Shown here piece after piece: positions 1 to 8,774 of a stretch of 64,000 nt of DNA. The DNA lies in contig JANXBS010000009.1 in assembly GCA_025060615.1 (NCBI GenBank), forward strand, positions 62,001 to 126,000, read 5' to 3'. The DNA is from Anaerolineae bacterium. GTDB lineage: Bacteria; Chloroflexota; Anaerolineae; DUEN01. The notes under the pieces are model-generated. The model ran no database searches. It was not told where the DNA came from and worked only from the letters and a program-made list of their open reading frames with translations. The first letter of the stretch is position 1. Every line of letters starts with the position of its first letter. Both the position numbers and the translations under genes were made by a program.

Positions 1-316
1 GCATCCCTACCTGAATGTTCTCGATCGCGGTCATGTTCTTGAACAGGCGAATGTTTTGGTAGGTGCGAGCGATCCCCAAACGGCTGATCCGGTCGGGAGG
101 GAGGCCGGTGATATCCATCCCATTGAGGTAAATATGTCCCTCTTCGGGCTTATAGAAACCGGTAACGCAATTGAAGAAAGTGGTTTTACCAGCGCCGTTA
201 GGGCCAATAATACTCCAAATGGCACCTTCCGGGATTTCCAAGTCCACATTAGAGAGCGCTTCGAGCCCACCAAAGCGTTTGGTCACCTTGCGCGCTGAGA
301 GCACAACCTTGGTCAT
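1..316 (-). CDS. livG: Branched-chain amino-acid ABC transporter ATP-binding protein LivG (N-terminal part, cut by window edge)
   Basis: The first 105 codons of an ABC ATPase, reading leftward out of the window. The Walker A motif GPNGAGKT is visible near residue 40, and the text around it (TKRFGGLEALSNVDLEIPEG before it, FFNCVTGFYKPEEGHIYLNG after it) is typical of LivG. It starts 43 nt downstream of livM and is the last visible gene of the liv operon. It should energise import of leucine, isoleucine, valine or related compounds at the inner face of the membrane. The signature motif and Walker B lie outside the window. Confident in family; the substrate is only inferred. Confidence 0.93.
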   Translation of the reverse strand, partial: MTKVVLSARKVTKRFGGLEALSNVDLEIPEGAIWSIIGPNGAGKTTFFNCVTGFYKPEEGHIYLNGMDITGLPPDRISRLGIARTYQNIRLFKNMTAIENIQVGM

Positions 317-359
317 ATCTTAGGCCCTCGTCTGTCACCTGCCGTTCATTGTCCGTCTG

Positions 360-2108
360 CTAGCTTTCTCCTCCATCTCTTACAGTGGAGGAGAACGCCG
401 GAATAGGGACTGGAGATGCGGGGAGCGGCTCTTCGACAGGCATCGCCGCCTCTTCGTGCAGCTCGAGCTGGCGACGGGCTTCCGGCCACAAGCCCTCTGG
501 TCGCATCAACATCATCGCCATCAGGACCGCGCCATAGACCAGCAGGCGGAACTCGGCGAACTCTCGCAGCAGGCCCGGCAGCCCCACCAACGCCAGCGCC
601 CCTACGACCACGCCCGGGATGCTGCCCATGCCCCCGATGATGATCAGAGCCAGCACGTTAATAGAGACCAGGAAGCCGAAATCGCCAGGGATAGTTGAGC
701 CAAGTTTGGCCGCAAAGATAGTGCCGCTCAGGCCAGAGAAGAGCGCGCCTGTGGCGAAGGCCAAAAGCTTAGTCGTCACCGGGTTAACCCCCAACGCCTG
801 GGCCACATCTTGATCCTCTCGAACAGCCATCCAAGCTCGGCCCAGACGTGAGTCCTTCAGCCGCCAGGAGATCACGCCGGCGATGAGGCAGCTAACTAAG
901 ATCACATAATAAAGCTGTTGCTGCGTGGCCAACTCCAAGGGGCCAATGCGAGGGCGAGCGATCAACTGAATCCCATGGGAGCCGCCCAGATAAGGGCGCA
1001 GCCAGTCCGATAGGACCAAAAGCCGAATGATCTCGCCGAAGCCCAGCGTGACGATGGCCAGGTAATCGCCGCGCATCTTGAGCACAGGCAGGCCTAACAA
1101 CACGCCTGACAAGACAGCTATTGCCAGGGCGATGGGGAGGGCCTGCCAATAGCTCAAGTTGAAAAAGCCTAGCTCGGGCGAAGTCAGCACGCCCATACTG
1201 TACGCGCCGATGGCATAGAAGGCCACGTATCCCAGGTCGAGCAAACCAGCGAAGCCCACCACGATATTCAAGCCCAGGCCCATCAGGATGTAGAGCCCCA
1301 CGTTGTCCAAGATCTCGCTGAAGAAGCTACCCAACACCCAGGGCAACGCCAACAAGATCACACCGCTAAGAGCCAACACACCCCAGCGGATCCATCGCTG
1401 CTGCGCAGGGAAGCGGTTAAGCCAGGCTTGGGCGGGTCGGCTTGAGCGCCATAGGGATAGCCCACTAGCGATCCCGAAGACCACCACGGCCCCCACTGGC
1501 GAAAGCCCGCTTTGTGCAAACAGCCATCGGATCCAGGTGGCGATCGGCCCCCACAGGTTAATTACCGTGACCAGCAGGTCTCGCAACAGGCCGATCAGGA
1601 CGACCCACATAGCGGCCTGGATGATCGCTGAACGCGGGCGAGGCGGCAGAAGAAACACGCCAGCGCTCAGTTCGCTCACCACCAGCCCGGCTAGCACAGG
1701 GAGTCCGACTCCCAAAGGGTATTCGCGGCCGAACATGAGCACCTGGTATAGGGCCGGTGAGGCATTGATGAAGACCGCCCGCAGGTTGATCACATGCCCG
1801 ATGATGAGCAAGGCGGCGATCACTGCGCCCCCGATCAGACCTGCCCCACCACCAGCGAGCAAGATTAAGCCAGGCGATTGAGGAAAGCGATCCGCCATAC
1901 GGCGGGCGGCGATGTAGCCTGCTAGTGCTAGCGGTGCCAACAGCAGGACTTGTCCCATCGTGATCGCCTTATAAACGATAGCGCGCTGATTAAAGGCCAC
2001 GACCATGCCTACCAGCGACAACAACACAGTGGCCGCGCCTCCAATCAGGCCTGCCGAAAGGACTTGTTTCCAAAGATTAACGGATTTCTTTATCATAGGG
2101 ATGCCCAT
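360..2108 (-). CDS. livM: Branched-chain amino-acid ABC permease LivM with N-terminal membrane extension
   Basis: 582 residues, longer than the usual 300-430 of LivM. The conserved permease domain occupies roughly residues 245-545; its hallmark is GLNIVVGFAGLLDLGYVAFY near 279-298, and a cytoplasmic coupling loop (GRAWMAVREDQDVAQALG) lies near 427-445. Residues 1-240 add several hydrophobic segments with no recognised family. The C-terminal tail is acidic and proline-rich. The gene starts 1 nt after the livH stop, so translation is probably coupled. An alternative start four codons downstream (MIKKSV) is equally plausible. It forms the transmembrane pore with LivH. Confidence 0.93.
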   Translation of the reverse strand: MGIPMIKKSVNLWKQVLSAGLIGGAATVLLSLVGMVVAFNQRAIVYKAITMGQVLLLAPLALAGYIAARRMADRFPQSPGLILLAGGGAGLIGGAVIAALLIIGHVINLRAVFINASPALYQVLMFGREYPLGVGLPVLAGLVVSELSAGVFLLPPRPRSAIIQAAMWVVLIGLLRDLLVTVINLWGPIATWIRWLFAQSGLSPVGAVVVFGIASGLSLWRSSRPAQAWLNRFPAQQRWIRWGVLALSGVILLALPWVLGSFFSEILDNVGLYILMGLGLNIVVGFAGLLDLGYVAFYAIGAYSMGVLTSPELGFFNLSYWQALPIALAIAVLSGVLLGLPVLKMRGDYLAIVTLGFGEIIRLLVLSDWLRPYLGGSHGIQLIARPRIGPLELATQQQLYYVILVSCLIAGVISWRLKDSRLGRAWMAVREDQDVAQALGVNPVTTKLLAFATGALFSGLSGTIFAAKLGSTIPGDFGFLVSINVLALIIIGGMGSIPGVVVGALALVGLPGLLREFAEFRLLVYGAVLMAMMLMRPEGLWPEARRQLELHEEAAMPVEEPLPASPVPIPAFSSTVRDGGES

Positions 2109-2109
2109 G

Positions 2110-3171
2110 CTATGCCTTGGCTGTAGCCAAACGTTCGCCTAAGATTCCAGTGGGACGGAAGATCAGAATGAAAACCAGGAAGGTGAAAGCGATCATATCT
2201 TTGAGTTGATTCGGATTGGGGATCCCCAATCCGTCCAAAAACAGATTCGGGCCAATAGACTCGATCAAGCCAAGGACCATTCCTCCCAGCATAGCGCCGG
2301 GCACGTTGCCGATCCCGCCTAATACCGCAGCGGTAAAAGCCTTCAGCCCAGGGATAAAGCCCATGAAGAAGTTAACCACCGGGAACAGCAGCGCGTATAG
2401 AATACCGGCCAGTCCGGCCGAGGCCCCTCCCAAGGCGAAGGTGAACACGATCACGCGATCCACATCAATCCCCATCAGCGCGGCGACTTCTTTATCCTCA
2501 GATACCGCCCGCATGGCCTTGCCGATCTTGGTCCGCTGCACGATGGTGTAGAGGGCCAGCATCAGCAGCACTGCGCTGAGAATAACCACCACCTGGGTTT
2601 TGAAAATGCGGACCTCGCCTAGCATCCACGCCCCCTCTAGAAGGGCAATCGAGGGATAGGCCTGAACTCCAGAGCCATAAAGCCCACGGAAGGTATACTG
2701 CAGAAAGAAAGAGGCGCCGATGGCTGTGATCAAAGGGACCAGGCGGGGAGCATTACGCAACGGCCGATAGGCGATGCGTTCCAACAGGACGGCGACGGTA
2801 GTAGAGACCGCCATGGAAAGGGCCGAGATCATGAGCAGGCTTGGAATCGGATATTGATCTAGAAAGCCAGAGCGCGCTAGAGCGTTGGCCAGAAACACCG
2901 CCGTGAACGGCCCGCTCATGAACACCTCGCTGTGGGCGAAGTTGATCATGCGCAGGATGCCGTAGACCAGGGTGTATCCTAGGGCGATGAGGGCATACAC
3001 CCCACCCAAGGCCAGCCCTTTAATCGCTAGGTCCAGCCAGTTCAGCCAGGTATATTTGCCCAGGCTGAGTGTGGCTGCCGAGCCCACCACCACGATGGTG
3101 CCAATCGAAAGTCCGATCACCCATACAAGCACGTCCGCAAGCGTGAGACGCTGACGCCATGCCTGTAACAT
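2110..3171 (-). CDS. livH: Branched-chain amino-acid ABC permease LivH
   Basis: About 353 residues from the chosen ATG, which follows a GGAGG at a somewhat long spacing. The open frame runs 51 codons further upstream, but that stretch is arginine-rich and lies over the spacer after livK. Family hallmarks are KGLALGGVYALIALGYTLVY near the first membrane helix and the coupling loop IGKAMRAVSEDKEVAALMGI. Partner of LivM in the membrane pore. A long first hydrophobic segment (LVWVIGLSIGTIVVVGSAA) precedes the usual LivH start. Confidence 0.93.
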   Translation of the reverse strand: MLQAWRQRLTLADVLVWVIGLSIGTIVVVGSAATLSLGKYTWLNWLDLAIKGLALGGVYALIALGYTLVYGILRMINFAHSEVFMSGPFTAVFLANALARSGFLDQYPIPSLLMISALSMAVSTTVAVLLERIAYRPLRNAPRLVPLITAIGASFFLQYTFRGLYGSGVQAYPSIALLEGAWMLGEVRIFKTQVVVILSAVLLMLALYTIVQRTKIGKAMRAVSEDKEVAALMGIDVDRVIVFTFALGGASAGLAGILYALLFPVVNFFMGFIPGLKAFTAAVLGGIGNVPGAMLGGMVLGLIESIGPNLFLDGLGIPNPNQLKDMIAFTFLVFILIFRPTGILGERLATAKA

Positions 3172-3268
3172 ATCCGTTTCTCTTTTCCTCCGGTCTAGGG
3201 ATCGTCCCAGGCGAGGCGAAGTACATCTCACCTCGCCTGGGCAGCCCTCGCGTTTGTCAAGAATCGGG

Positions 3269-4546
3269 TCAAGGCCAGATCTTCTCCGGCGGATAGGTAT
3301 CCTTGCGATACTGATAGACCGCAATTTGCGGGTCGGCGCAGTCGCCGGTCTCAGTACATGTCAGGTTACCTGTCAAGCCCTTGAAGTCTTTAGTGGCATA
3401 CATAGCATCGCGCAACGCCTGGCGCGGAATGTGCAACGTGCCGTCTGGATCCTTCACCGCGACCTTCTCAATAGCTGCCTTGATCATCATGAAGGCGTCA
3501 TAGGCGTGTGCATGAAAGATGCTAAGCGGATCCTTGCCGTACTTGGCCTTGTACTTCGCCACAAATTCGTCATAGGCTGGACCGGTGACGAAGGGGCTGG
3601 AAACGTAGAATCCCTCGACGGCATCCCCGGCCGCCTTGACCACATCCGGCGAGAACAGGCCATCCGCGCCCATCAGGAAGGTGTTTTCCAATCCAGAGGT
3701 CACTTTGGCCTGGCGAATGATAAAGCCGCCCGCGGGTAGGAAGATGGGGAAGTAGATTAGCTCCGGCTGGCCGGCAGCGATGCGGGTGAGCACGCCGGAC
3801 ATATCGGTCTGGTTGGGATCAATTGCCTCTTGTACGGTGATCTCGCCGCCCAGCTTCTTGAAGCTCTCGGCAAAGACCTGTTGCAGCCGGTCGGCGTATA
3901 GGCTGCCATCGTGGATCGTAGCGGCCTTCTTGACCTTCAGATACTCCCAGGCAAATTGGGCTGCCGCCGCGCCCTGAACTAAGTCGTTATGTGCTGTGCG
4001 CAGATAACCGGGATGGTTGTTGGGATTGCCCTTCTCGGTCAGGTCAGGGGCGGTGTTCGAGGGCGAGACGATAACGAACCCCGCTTTGGAGAGCAGAGGT
4101 ACAGCCACACGAGCTGCGCTGGAGCATGAGGTGCCGATCACAGCCACAATGGTCGGGTCAGCAGCGAGCTTTGTACCTGCGGCTTGGCCGCCCTCGGCAC
4201 TGCAGCCCTCATCTTCGCCATCGAACTTGATGGGGTGGTCCAGGATCTTGCCGCCCACATCATCAATGGCGATCTCGATCCCATTGCGCGAGTCAATGCC
4301 CAGGGACTCGTTGGGGCCAGCGACCACCAAGGCATACGCAATGTGAATAGGCTCATTAGGGCCAATGGTCACACAGCCAAGTGGATCTGTACACTCAAAC
4401 GCAGCCGGTGCAGGTGGTTGAGTAGGTTGTTCCGCTGGCGATGGGGTTGCAGGCGCGGGCGTGGGAGCGGCAACCGGCTGGGGTACACACGCAGCCGCTA
4501 ACAACCCCAAAATAACGAGCAGGCTCAGCAGCTTCATCGTTTTCAT
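3269..4546 (-). CDS. livK: Branched-chain amino-acid ABC transporter substrate-binding lipoprotein LivK-type
   Basis: 425 residues. The lipoprotein signal peptide ends in a lipobox LAAAC with Cys20, followed by a Pro/Thr/Ala-rich linker (about 21-48) tethering the domain to the membrane surface. The mature part matches type I periplasmic binding proteins: PIHIAYALVVAGPNE, GIEIAIDDVGGKILDHPIKF, and a central DPTIVAVIGTSCSSAARVAVPLLSKAG stretch. Four cysteines near the termini could form disulphides. A strong AAGGAGGG ribosome site precedes the ATG. First gene of the liv operon, behind a consensus promoter and a long leader. The ligand cannot be read from sequence. Confidence 0.93.
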   Translation of the reverse strand: MKTMKLLSLLVILGLLAAACVPQPVAAPTPAPATPSPAEQPTQPPAPAAFECTDPLGCVTIGPNEPIHIAYALVVAGPNESLGIDSRNGIEIAIDDVGGKILDHPIKFDGEDEGCSAEGGQAAGTKLAADPTIVAVIGTSCSSAARVAVPLLSKAGFVIVSPSNTAPDLTEKGNPNNHPGYLRTAHNDLVQGAAAAQFAWEYLKVKKAATIHDGSLYADRLQQVFAESFKKLGGEITVQEAIDPNQTDMSGVLTRIAAGQPELIYFPIFLPAGGFIIRQAKVTSGLENTFLMGADGLFSPDVVKAAGDAVEGFYVSSPFVTGPAYDEFVAKYKAKYGKDPLSIFHAHAYDAFMMIKAAIEKVAVKDPDGTLHIPRQALRDAMYATKDFKGLTGNLTCTETGDCADPQIAVYQYRKDTYPPEKIWP

Positions 4547-4790
4547 AGTGTAACTCCCTCCTTATATCGTGAAATGAATCACGGATTCTGTTGCCTGCAG
4601 GCAGACAAGATCATGCGCTGCCAAGTTAACTGCGGTTCTCATCACCTCCTCAAAAGATCGAATCACCTCCGAGTGACCAATAGTAGACTCCCCAAGCTGA
4701 CCAAGCTGACATCTTCGCTCCGCCAGCTAAGGGAAAAATATCACGGTATCATTTATCACGGTATCATTGTGAAGACGAATCCAACAGATT
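4547..4790 (-). promoter_or_regulatory. Long untranslated leader of livK
   Basis: About 244 nt between the predicted start and the livK ATG. In RNA order it holds a 15-nt tandem repeat (4739-4768), two near-perfect anti-16S sequences (GGAGGTGAT around 4662-4671 and AGGAGGTGATGAG at 4638-4650), a possible 26-codon ORF (4562-4642, ATG right behind the second site, stop TAA abutting the livK ribosome site), and small hairpins: palindrome TGCCTGCAGGCA, and CGTGA/TCACG just before the ribosome site. No known riboswitch class was recognised. Confidence 0.5.
4739..4768. repeat. Two tandem copies of a 15-nt unit in the livK leader
   Basis: TATCACGGTATCATT occurs twice head to tail (4739-4753 and 4754-4768), about 25-50 nt downstream of the predicted transcription start. 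It could be an operator pair or an RNA element. Confidence 0.8.
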
Positions 4791-4796
4791 GTACCC

Positions 4797-4825
4797 ATTA
4801 TAACGGACGCCAAATCAAATGTCAA
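4797..4825 (-). promoter_or_regulatory. Consensus housekeeping promoter of the liv operon
   Basis: On the minus strand: TTGACA (4820-4825), a 17-nt spacer, TATAAT (4797-4802). This is a full match to the sigma-70 consensus. Predicted transcription start is near 4790, giving a leader of about 244 nt before livK. Confidence 0.85.
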
Positions 4826-4909
4826 GGCAATGACCCTTTTACCCCAAAAGTTTGATAAAATCTCACCTTTATGAAGAATCAAATGCAATCTTGCATCAGC
4901 CCACGTTTA

Positions 4910-6037
4910 CTAAATCCCTAATGAGGAAGGAAGGACAGGGCCCGCCAACAGCTCGCGATAAACCTGTGCCGTCGCGGCAGCGATAGACTCATGCGTGAAC
5001 CGCTCCAAGACCCGCTGTCGCCCGCGCTCGCCCAGCGCCCGACGCAGCGCCGGATCGGCCTGGAGCTGCACTAGGCGCGCTCGCAGGGCATTGACATCGC
5101 AGATTGGGAAGAGCAGGCCGGCATCGCCGATGACTTGAGGGATCTCGCCACACGCTGATCCCACCACGGCGATGCCGCATGCCATCGCCTCGATCAGTAC
5201 GCGGCCGAATTGCTCCTTCCAGTTAGGGCGCTCATACGAGGGCAGGACCAGCACGTGCAATTGACGATAGAACTGGGGCATAGCAGTAGAAGGCAGGCGC
5301 GCCAAGAAAGTGACACGGCTGGCTACGCCCAATTGCTGCACCAGGCGCTGCAATCGGGGACGGTCAAAGCCGTCTCCAGCCAACCGCAACTGCCACTCGC
5401 CAGGTAGACCAGCCATCGCTTGGATCAGGAGATCCACACCTTTCTCCGGGACAAGCCCGCCGGCATAGCCCACCGTGAAGGGCACATCGGGCGGCGGTTC
5501 ACCGGGCGAGAACTGGGTCGGATCTATGCCGAACTGTGGGATCACTGCGAGGGGGCCAGCGTACCCTTTGGTGCGCAGCACACGGGCGGCCTCCTGGTTG
5601 CCAGCGATCGCATAGCTGGACCACCGGTAGCAAGCCTGTTCGAACCAGCAAAAGGGCGGTGGATAGCGACGGTAGAGATTCTGCCAGGTGAAAAAGCAGG
5701 CGTGAGCTCCCAACCGAATGGCCAGGCGTGTCGCTTGCCAAGCGGCCAAATTATACGGCTCCTCGTCCACGTGCACTATATCTGGTCGCAGCGTACTTAA
5801 CCATGATCTCAGGTACGGATAAAAATGGAGATGGTAATGCCCGTTCAGCCAAACAGGGGTGACGATTAGGCGATAGTTAGGCGTAGGGCCTGGTTCCAGC
5901 CGGGCTATCCCGCGATGATCGCGCCATTCGGGCGGCACAATGGCGATCAACTCCAGATCCGGCTCTCGGGCGAGCGCAGCCAACTTACCACGGTAAGCCG
6001 CCGCTACCAGCGCCTTAGAGATCATGACCACGCGCAT
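4910..6037 (-). CDS. Family-4 type glycosyltransferase (GT-B fold)
   Basis: 375 residues. The N-terminal half carries the acceptor-side fold (DIVHVDEEPYNLAAWQATRL). The C-terminal half has the nucleotide-sugar side: VGYAGGLVPEKGVDLLIQAM, then the E-x7-E signature in EQFGRVLIEAMACG, followed by GEIPQVIGDAGLLFP. It transfers a sugar from an NDP-sugar, probably in cell-surface glycan or glycolipid synthesis; donor and acceptor are unknown. ATG preceded by AGGAGG. It is monocistronic, divergent from the winged-helix gene, with a promoter in the shared spacer. Confidence 0.88.
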   Translation of the reverse strand: MRVVMISKALVAAAYRGKLAALAREPDLELIAIVPPEWRDHRGIARLEPGPTPNYRLIVTPVWLNGHYHLHFYPYLRSWLSTLRPDIVHVDEEPYNLAAWQATRLAIRLGAHACFFTWQNLYRRYPPPFCWFEQACYRWSSYAIAGNQEAARVLRTKGYAGPLAVIPQFGIDPTQFSPGEPPPDVPFTVGYAGGLVPEKGVDLLIQAMAGLPGEWQLRLAGDGFDRPRLQRLVQQLGVASRVTFLARLPSTAMPQFYRQLHVLVLPSYERPNWKEQFGRVLIEAMACGIAVVGSACGEIPQVIGDAGLLFPICDVNALRARLVQLQADPALRRALGERGRQRVLERFTHESIAAATAQVYRELLAGPVLPSSLGI

Positions 6038-6055
6038 GAGCTTACCTCCTCGGCC

Positions 6056-6083
6056 ATTATACGGCAGTAAGGCGCTGGGGCAA
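6056..6083 (-). promoter_or_regulatory. Promoter of the glycosyltransferase gene
   Basis: Minus-strand TATAAT at 6056-6061 with TTGCCC at 6078-6083, spacing 16. The predicted start is about 12 nt upstream of the ATG at 6037, so the leader carries little besides the ribosome site. Confidence 0.6.
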
Positions 6084-6115
6084 AGATATAGCTACCCTAC
6101 CGTCTGGAGATTCTA

Positions 6116-6124
6116 TGGTATAAT
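6116..6124 (+). promoter_or_regulatory. Extended -10 promoter of the winged-helix gene
   Basis: TGGTATAAT on the plus strand (TATAAT at 6119-6124 preceded by TGn). No good -35 is seen, as is common for extended -10 promoters. It is back to back with the glycosyltransferase promoter. Confidence 0.65.
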
Positions 6125-6157
6125 TGAGTTGACCCAGTTTTATCCGAAGAGAGGCTT

Positions 6158-6877
6158 ATGTCCGACCTAACCCCTCGCCAACGGGCGTTTCTGGCCGAGC
6201 TAAACGATCTAGTCCAACGACATGGCGGGCCGGTACACTATAGCGAGGTCGCCTCTTCCCTCGGTGTGAACCGCTTCTCCGCCTATGACATGCTCAAAGT
6301 GCTGGAAGCGAAAGGGATGGTCAGCACCAGCTACGCGCTGGCGCCGCGAGGAGGGCCCGGCCGCACCCAGGTGCTTTTCAACATCACCGCCCGCGGTCTC
6401 TCAGCGCTGACCGCTGGCGAGGAACGCGGTGCCGGTTTAGAGGAATGGGCCTCATTCAAGGCCCGAATTCTACAATGCCTTCAGGAGGTAAGCCAGGTCA
6501 GCTATAGCGAGTTGTTAAGGGAACTGTTGAAGCGCCTGCCGGAGCGTAGGCGCCCGCTAATGTTCTGCGCAGAGATGGTGACAGTTCTCCTTCTGAACCT
6601 AATGCATGTGCGAGCCAAAATCTCCGGTATTGATTGGGCCGAGACCCTCTCCAGCCTCACGGACCGCGGCGAAGCCGGGTTGGGCGCCTTGGCCGGCCTC
6701 AGCTTAGGATCGGCGTTCAGCGCAAGCTCGGATCATCGCCTTTTAGAGGCATTGTATGCGAACGTGCAGCGTTACCAGCGGACGATCCACGGGCTTAGCG
6801 AAGAGAGCCAACGTCGTCTATCGGAGTTTTTGAAAGAGGCCATTCGCGTGCTCGCCAGCCGTCAGCAGTTGGTGTGA
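6158..6877 (+). CDS. Winged-helix DNA-binding protein with helical C-terminal domain
   Basis: 239 residues. Residues 5-75 look like a winged helix-turn-helix (LTPRQRAFLAELNDLVQRHG, then VHYSEVASSLGVNRFSAYDM as the HTH and a basic wing RGGPGRTQVLFNITARG). The remainder is mostly helical with a Leu-rich stretch near 140-155 (MVTVLLLNLMHV) and no known ligand domain. Probably a transcriptional regulator; target and signal are unknown. It has its own extended -10 promoter and stands alone, divergent from the glycosyltransferase. Confidence 0.7.
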   Translation: MSDLTPRQRAFLAELNDLVQRHGGPVHYSEVASSLGVNRFSAYDMLKVLEAKGMVSTSYALAPRGGPGRTQVLFNITARGLSALTAGEERGAGLEEWASFKARILQCLQEVSQVSYSELLRELLKRLPERRRPLMFCAEMVTVLLLNLMHVRAKISGIDWAETLSSLTDRGEAGLGALAGLSLGSAFSASSDHRLLEALYANVQRYQRTIHGLSEESQRRLSEFLKEAIRVLASRQQLV

Positions 6878-7193
6878 TCAACGCTGCCTGTCACAAGCCT
6901 TCTTCCTCTTTGTCAGTGGCTCGTTTTCCCTATTTCGAGGGCTGGCAGATGTCCTTAAGGGGTTGATGAGATAGATATGCCCCTCCGCAGCATGACCTTC
7001 TTAGGTCTCTTATTCGCTTTCTTAAGGTCTCAGGCCATCTGTGGGGGCCTTTGAAACCATTTTGGCAAGTTCTCTTAGGCATTGAAGAGGCCCAGCAAAG
7101 ACACTTGCCATTGCGTTCCTGCTCTGCCGGCGGGAATGAGAAAGAGATTAGGAAAACGGCGATGTCCCTTTAACTTAAGTGAGGGAGAGTTCT
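6878..7193. other. Intergenic spacer, nothing firm
   Basis: 316 nt between the winged-helix gene and degV. It holds a weak 5-bp hairpin AGGCC/GGCCT (about 7033-7051) without a clear U-run and a GAGGGAG ribosome site for degV. No ORF or RNA gene is recognised. Confidence 0.5.
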
Positions 7194-8045
7194 ATGGTTC
7201 GAATCGTCACCGATTCCACCAGTGATCTGCCACGCGAGCTTGCAGAGCAATTGGGGATTCGCATCGTGCCACTACGGGTGATTTTCGGCGCGGAGAGCCT
7301 GCGTGATGGCATAGACATCACCCCAGAGGCCTTCTTCAACCGGTTGAAGGCGAGCCCAGTTCTGCCAACCACCTCTCAACCATCTCCAGCGGATTTTCAG
7401 GCCGTGTTTCAGGAAGCGATACAAGCTGGAGAAGAGATCGTCTGTCTGACCATCTCGGCGGCGCTCAGTGGCACTTATCTTTCTGCCACCATGGCTCGAG
7501 AGTCATTTCTCAACCCGCCCATAAGCGTGATCGATACCCGCACGACCTCAATGGCCCTGGGGATGCTGGCTGAAGAGGCAGCCCGTATGGCGATGGCAGG
7601 TGCAAGCCGTCAGCAAATCGTGGCGCGTGTGGAAAGGCTGATTCCGCTCACCCATGTCCTGTTCACGGTGGATACCCTGGAATATCTACAGCGGGGTGGC
7701 CGCATTGGGGGTGCTCAAGCCCTGTTAGGCACATTGTTGAACATTAAGCCGTTGCTCACCCTTCGCGATGGCCGCGTCGAGCCAGTGGAGCGGGTCCGCA
7801 CCAAGCGCAAGGCGCTGGATCGCATGATCGAGATCGCTGTGCAGCGGGCTCAGGAAACCGGATACGGTTACCGCGTGGCGGTGATCCACGGGCAGGCGCC
7901 CGATGAGGCAGATTACGTGGCCAGCCGTGCCTGCGATCAGATCCGCTGCATCGATCTTCATCAGAGCGAGGTCGGGCCTGTGTTAGGGACTCATGTAGGC
8001 CCAGGCGTCGTGGGCATTGCCTTCATGCCGGTGCTGGCCGATTGA
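7194..8045 (+). CDS. DegV family fatty-acid-binding protein
   Basis: 283 residues. N-terminal hallmark IVTDSTSDLPRELAEQLGIRIVPLRV, then CLTISAALSGTYLSA (the Ser-rich loop that grips the fatty-acid carboxylate) and VDTLEYLQRGGRIGGAQALLGTLLNIKPLL, all diagnostic of DegV. Family members bind fatty acids, and FakB members present them to a kinase for phospholipid synthesis; no FakA kinase is visible here. The ATG at 7194 is preferred over a GTG five codons upstream because GAGGGAG sits at proper distance. Confidence 0.93.
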   Translation: MVRIVTDSTSDLPRELAEQLGIRIVPLRVIFGAESLRDGIDITPEAFFNRLKASPVLPTTSQPSPADFQAVFQEAIQAGEEIVCLTISAALSGTYLSATMARESFLNPPISVIDTRTTSMALGMLAEEAARMAMAGASRQQIVARVERLIPLTHVLFTVDTLEYLQRGGRIGGAQALLGTLLNIKPLLTLRDGRVEPVERVRTKRKALDRMIEIAVQRAQETGYGYRVAVIHGQAPDEADYVASRACDQIRCIDLHQSEVGPVLGTHVGPGVVGIAFMPVLAD

Positions 8046-8142
8046 CCAGGCCTGCCTTCTGCATTATACTCCTCACATAGTGGACATAGGCTACTCCCAT
8101 CGCGCTTCTGTATTTGCGGGATACACCTCACGTAACCTTCAT

Positions 8143-8189
8143 GACCCGCGGGTGTTGTAAGATGTGCGGTCGTCCAGGCACCGCGGGTC
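8143..8189. promoter_or_regulatory. Inverted repeat upstream of the sigma-factor gene
   Basis: GACCCGCGG (8143-8151) and CCGCGGGTC (8181-8189) form perfect 9-bp arms 29 nt apart, ending 18 nt before the sigma-factor ATG. It could be a leader hairpin next to the ribosome site or a protein-binding site. Confidence 0.5.
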
Positions 8190-8207
8190 CTGGGTCAGGG
8201 CCCTACT

Positions 8208-8759
8208 ATGTCGCAGTATGAGAGCGAATCCGGGCTGGTCGAGCGCGCCAAGGCCGATCCGGAGGCCTTTGGTGAGCTCTACGAGCGATATGTAGATCGC
8301 ATCTATAATTACATTTTCTACCGCGTCGGCGACCATCACGACGCCGAGGATTTGACAGCGCGCACGTTTTTTCGGGCGCTGGAGCACATTGACCAATACG
8401 AAGATCGAGGCGTGCCCTTTTCAGCCTGGCTCTACCGTATTGCGCACAATCTGGTGGCGAATTGGCATCGGGACCGCAACCGACGGCGGCTGGTCTCCTT
8501 AGATGGCCTGATCCGGGTGGCTGAGCCAGGTGGCGCTCCCGAGCACGAAATTGAACGTCGGGAGGCACAAGAGCTGTTGCGGGCAGCGATTCGACGCCTT
8601 CCTGCAGATCGGCAGCAGCTTTTGATCCTGAAGTTTGGAGAGCGCCTCTCAAACGCTGAGATCGGGCGGATTATGGGGAAGACAGAGGGGGCCATCAAGT
8701 CTTTGTATCATCGTACGTTGCTTGCGCTGCGTGACGATTTGCGCTCCCGTGGCTTCTAG
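8208..8759 (+). CDS. ECF-type RNA polymerase sigma factor
   Basis: 183 residues, the normal ECF size. Region 2 (about 20-90) includes FGELYERYVDRIYNYIFYRV and HDAEDLTARTFFRALEHI. Region 4 (about 120-178) includes RLPADRQQLLILKFGERLSN and the helix-turn-helix NAEIGRIMGKTEGAIKSLYH. It redirects RNA polymerase to a small regulon. It lies 15 nt ahead of a membrane protein that may be its anti-sigma partner. Start ATG after an AGGG site. Confidence 0.93.
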   Translation: MSQYESESGLVERAKADPEAFGELYERYVDRIYNYIFYRVGDHHDAEDLTARTFFRALEHIDQYEDRGVPFSAWLYRIAHNLVANWHRDRNRRRLVSLDGLIRVAEPGGAPEHEIERREAQELLRAAIRRLPADRQQLLILKFGERLSNAEIGRIMGKTEGAIKSLYHRTLLALRDDLRSRGF

Positions 8760-8774
8760 AGCCTAGAAGGGCAG

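Noticed and set aside
1303-1881. Plus-strand ORF of 192 codons inside livM
   Set aside because: It is a shadow of the livM coding frame in GC-rich DNA. The livM frame carries clear family motifs while this one has none.
7194-7210. GGTTCGAATC resembling a tRNA T-loop
   Set aside because: It is the start of the degV coding region; no acceptor or anticodon stem is present.
8063-8068. TATAAT on the minus strand after degV
   Set aside because: No minus-strand gene lies downstream, so it is probably chance.
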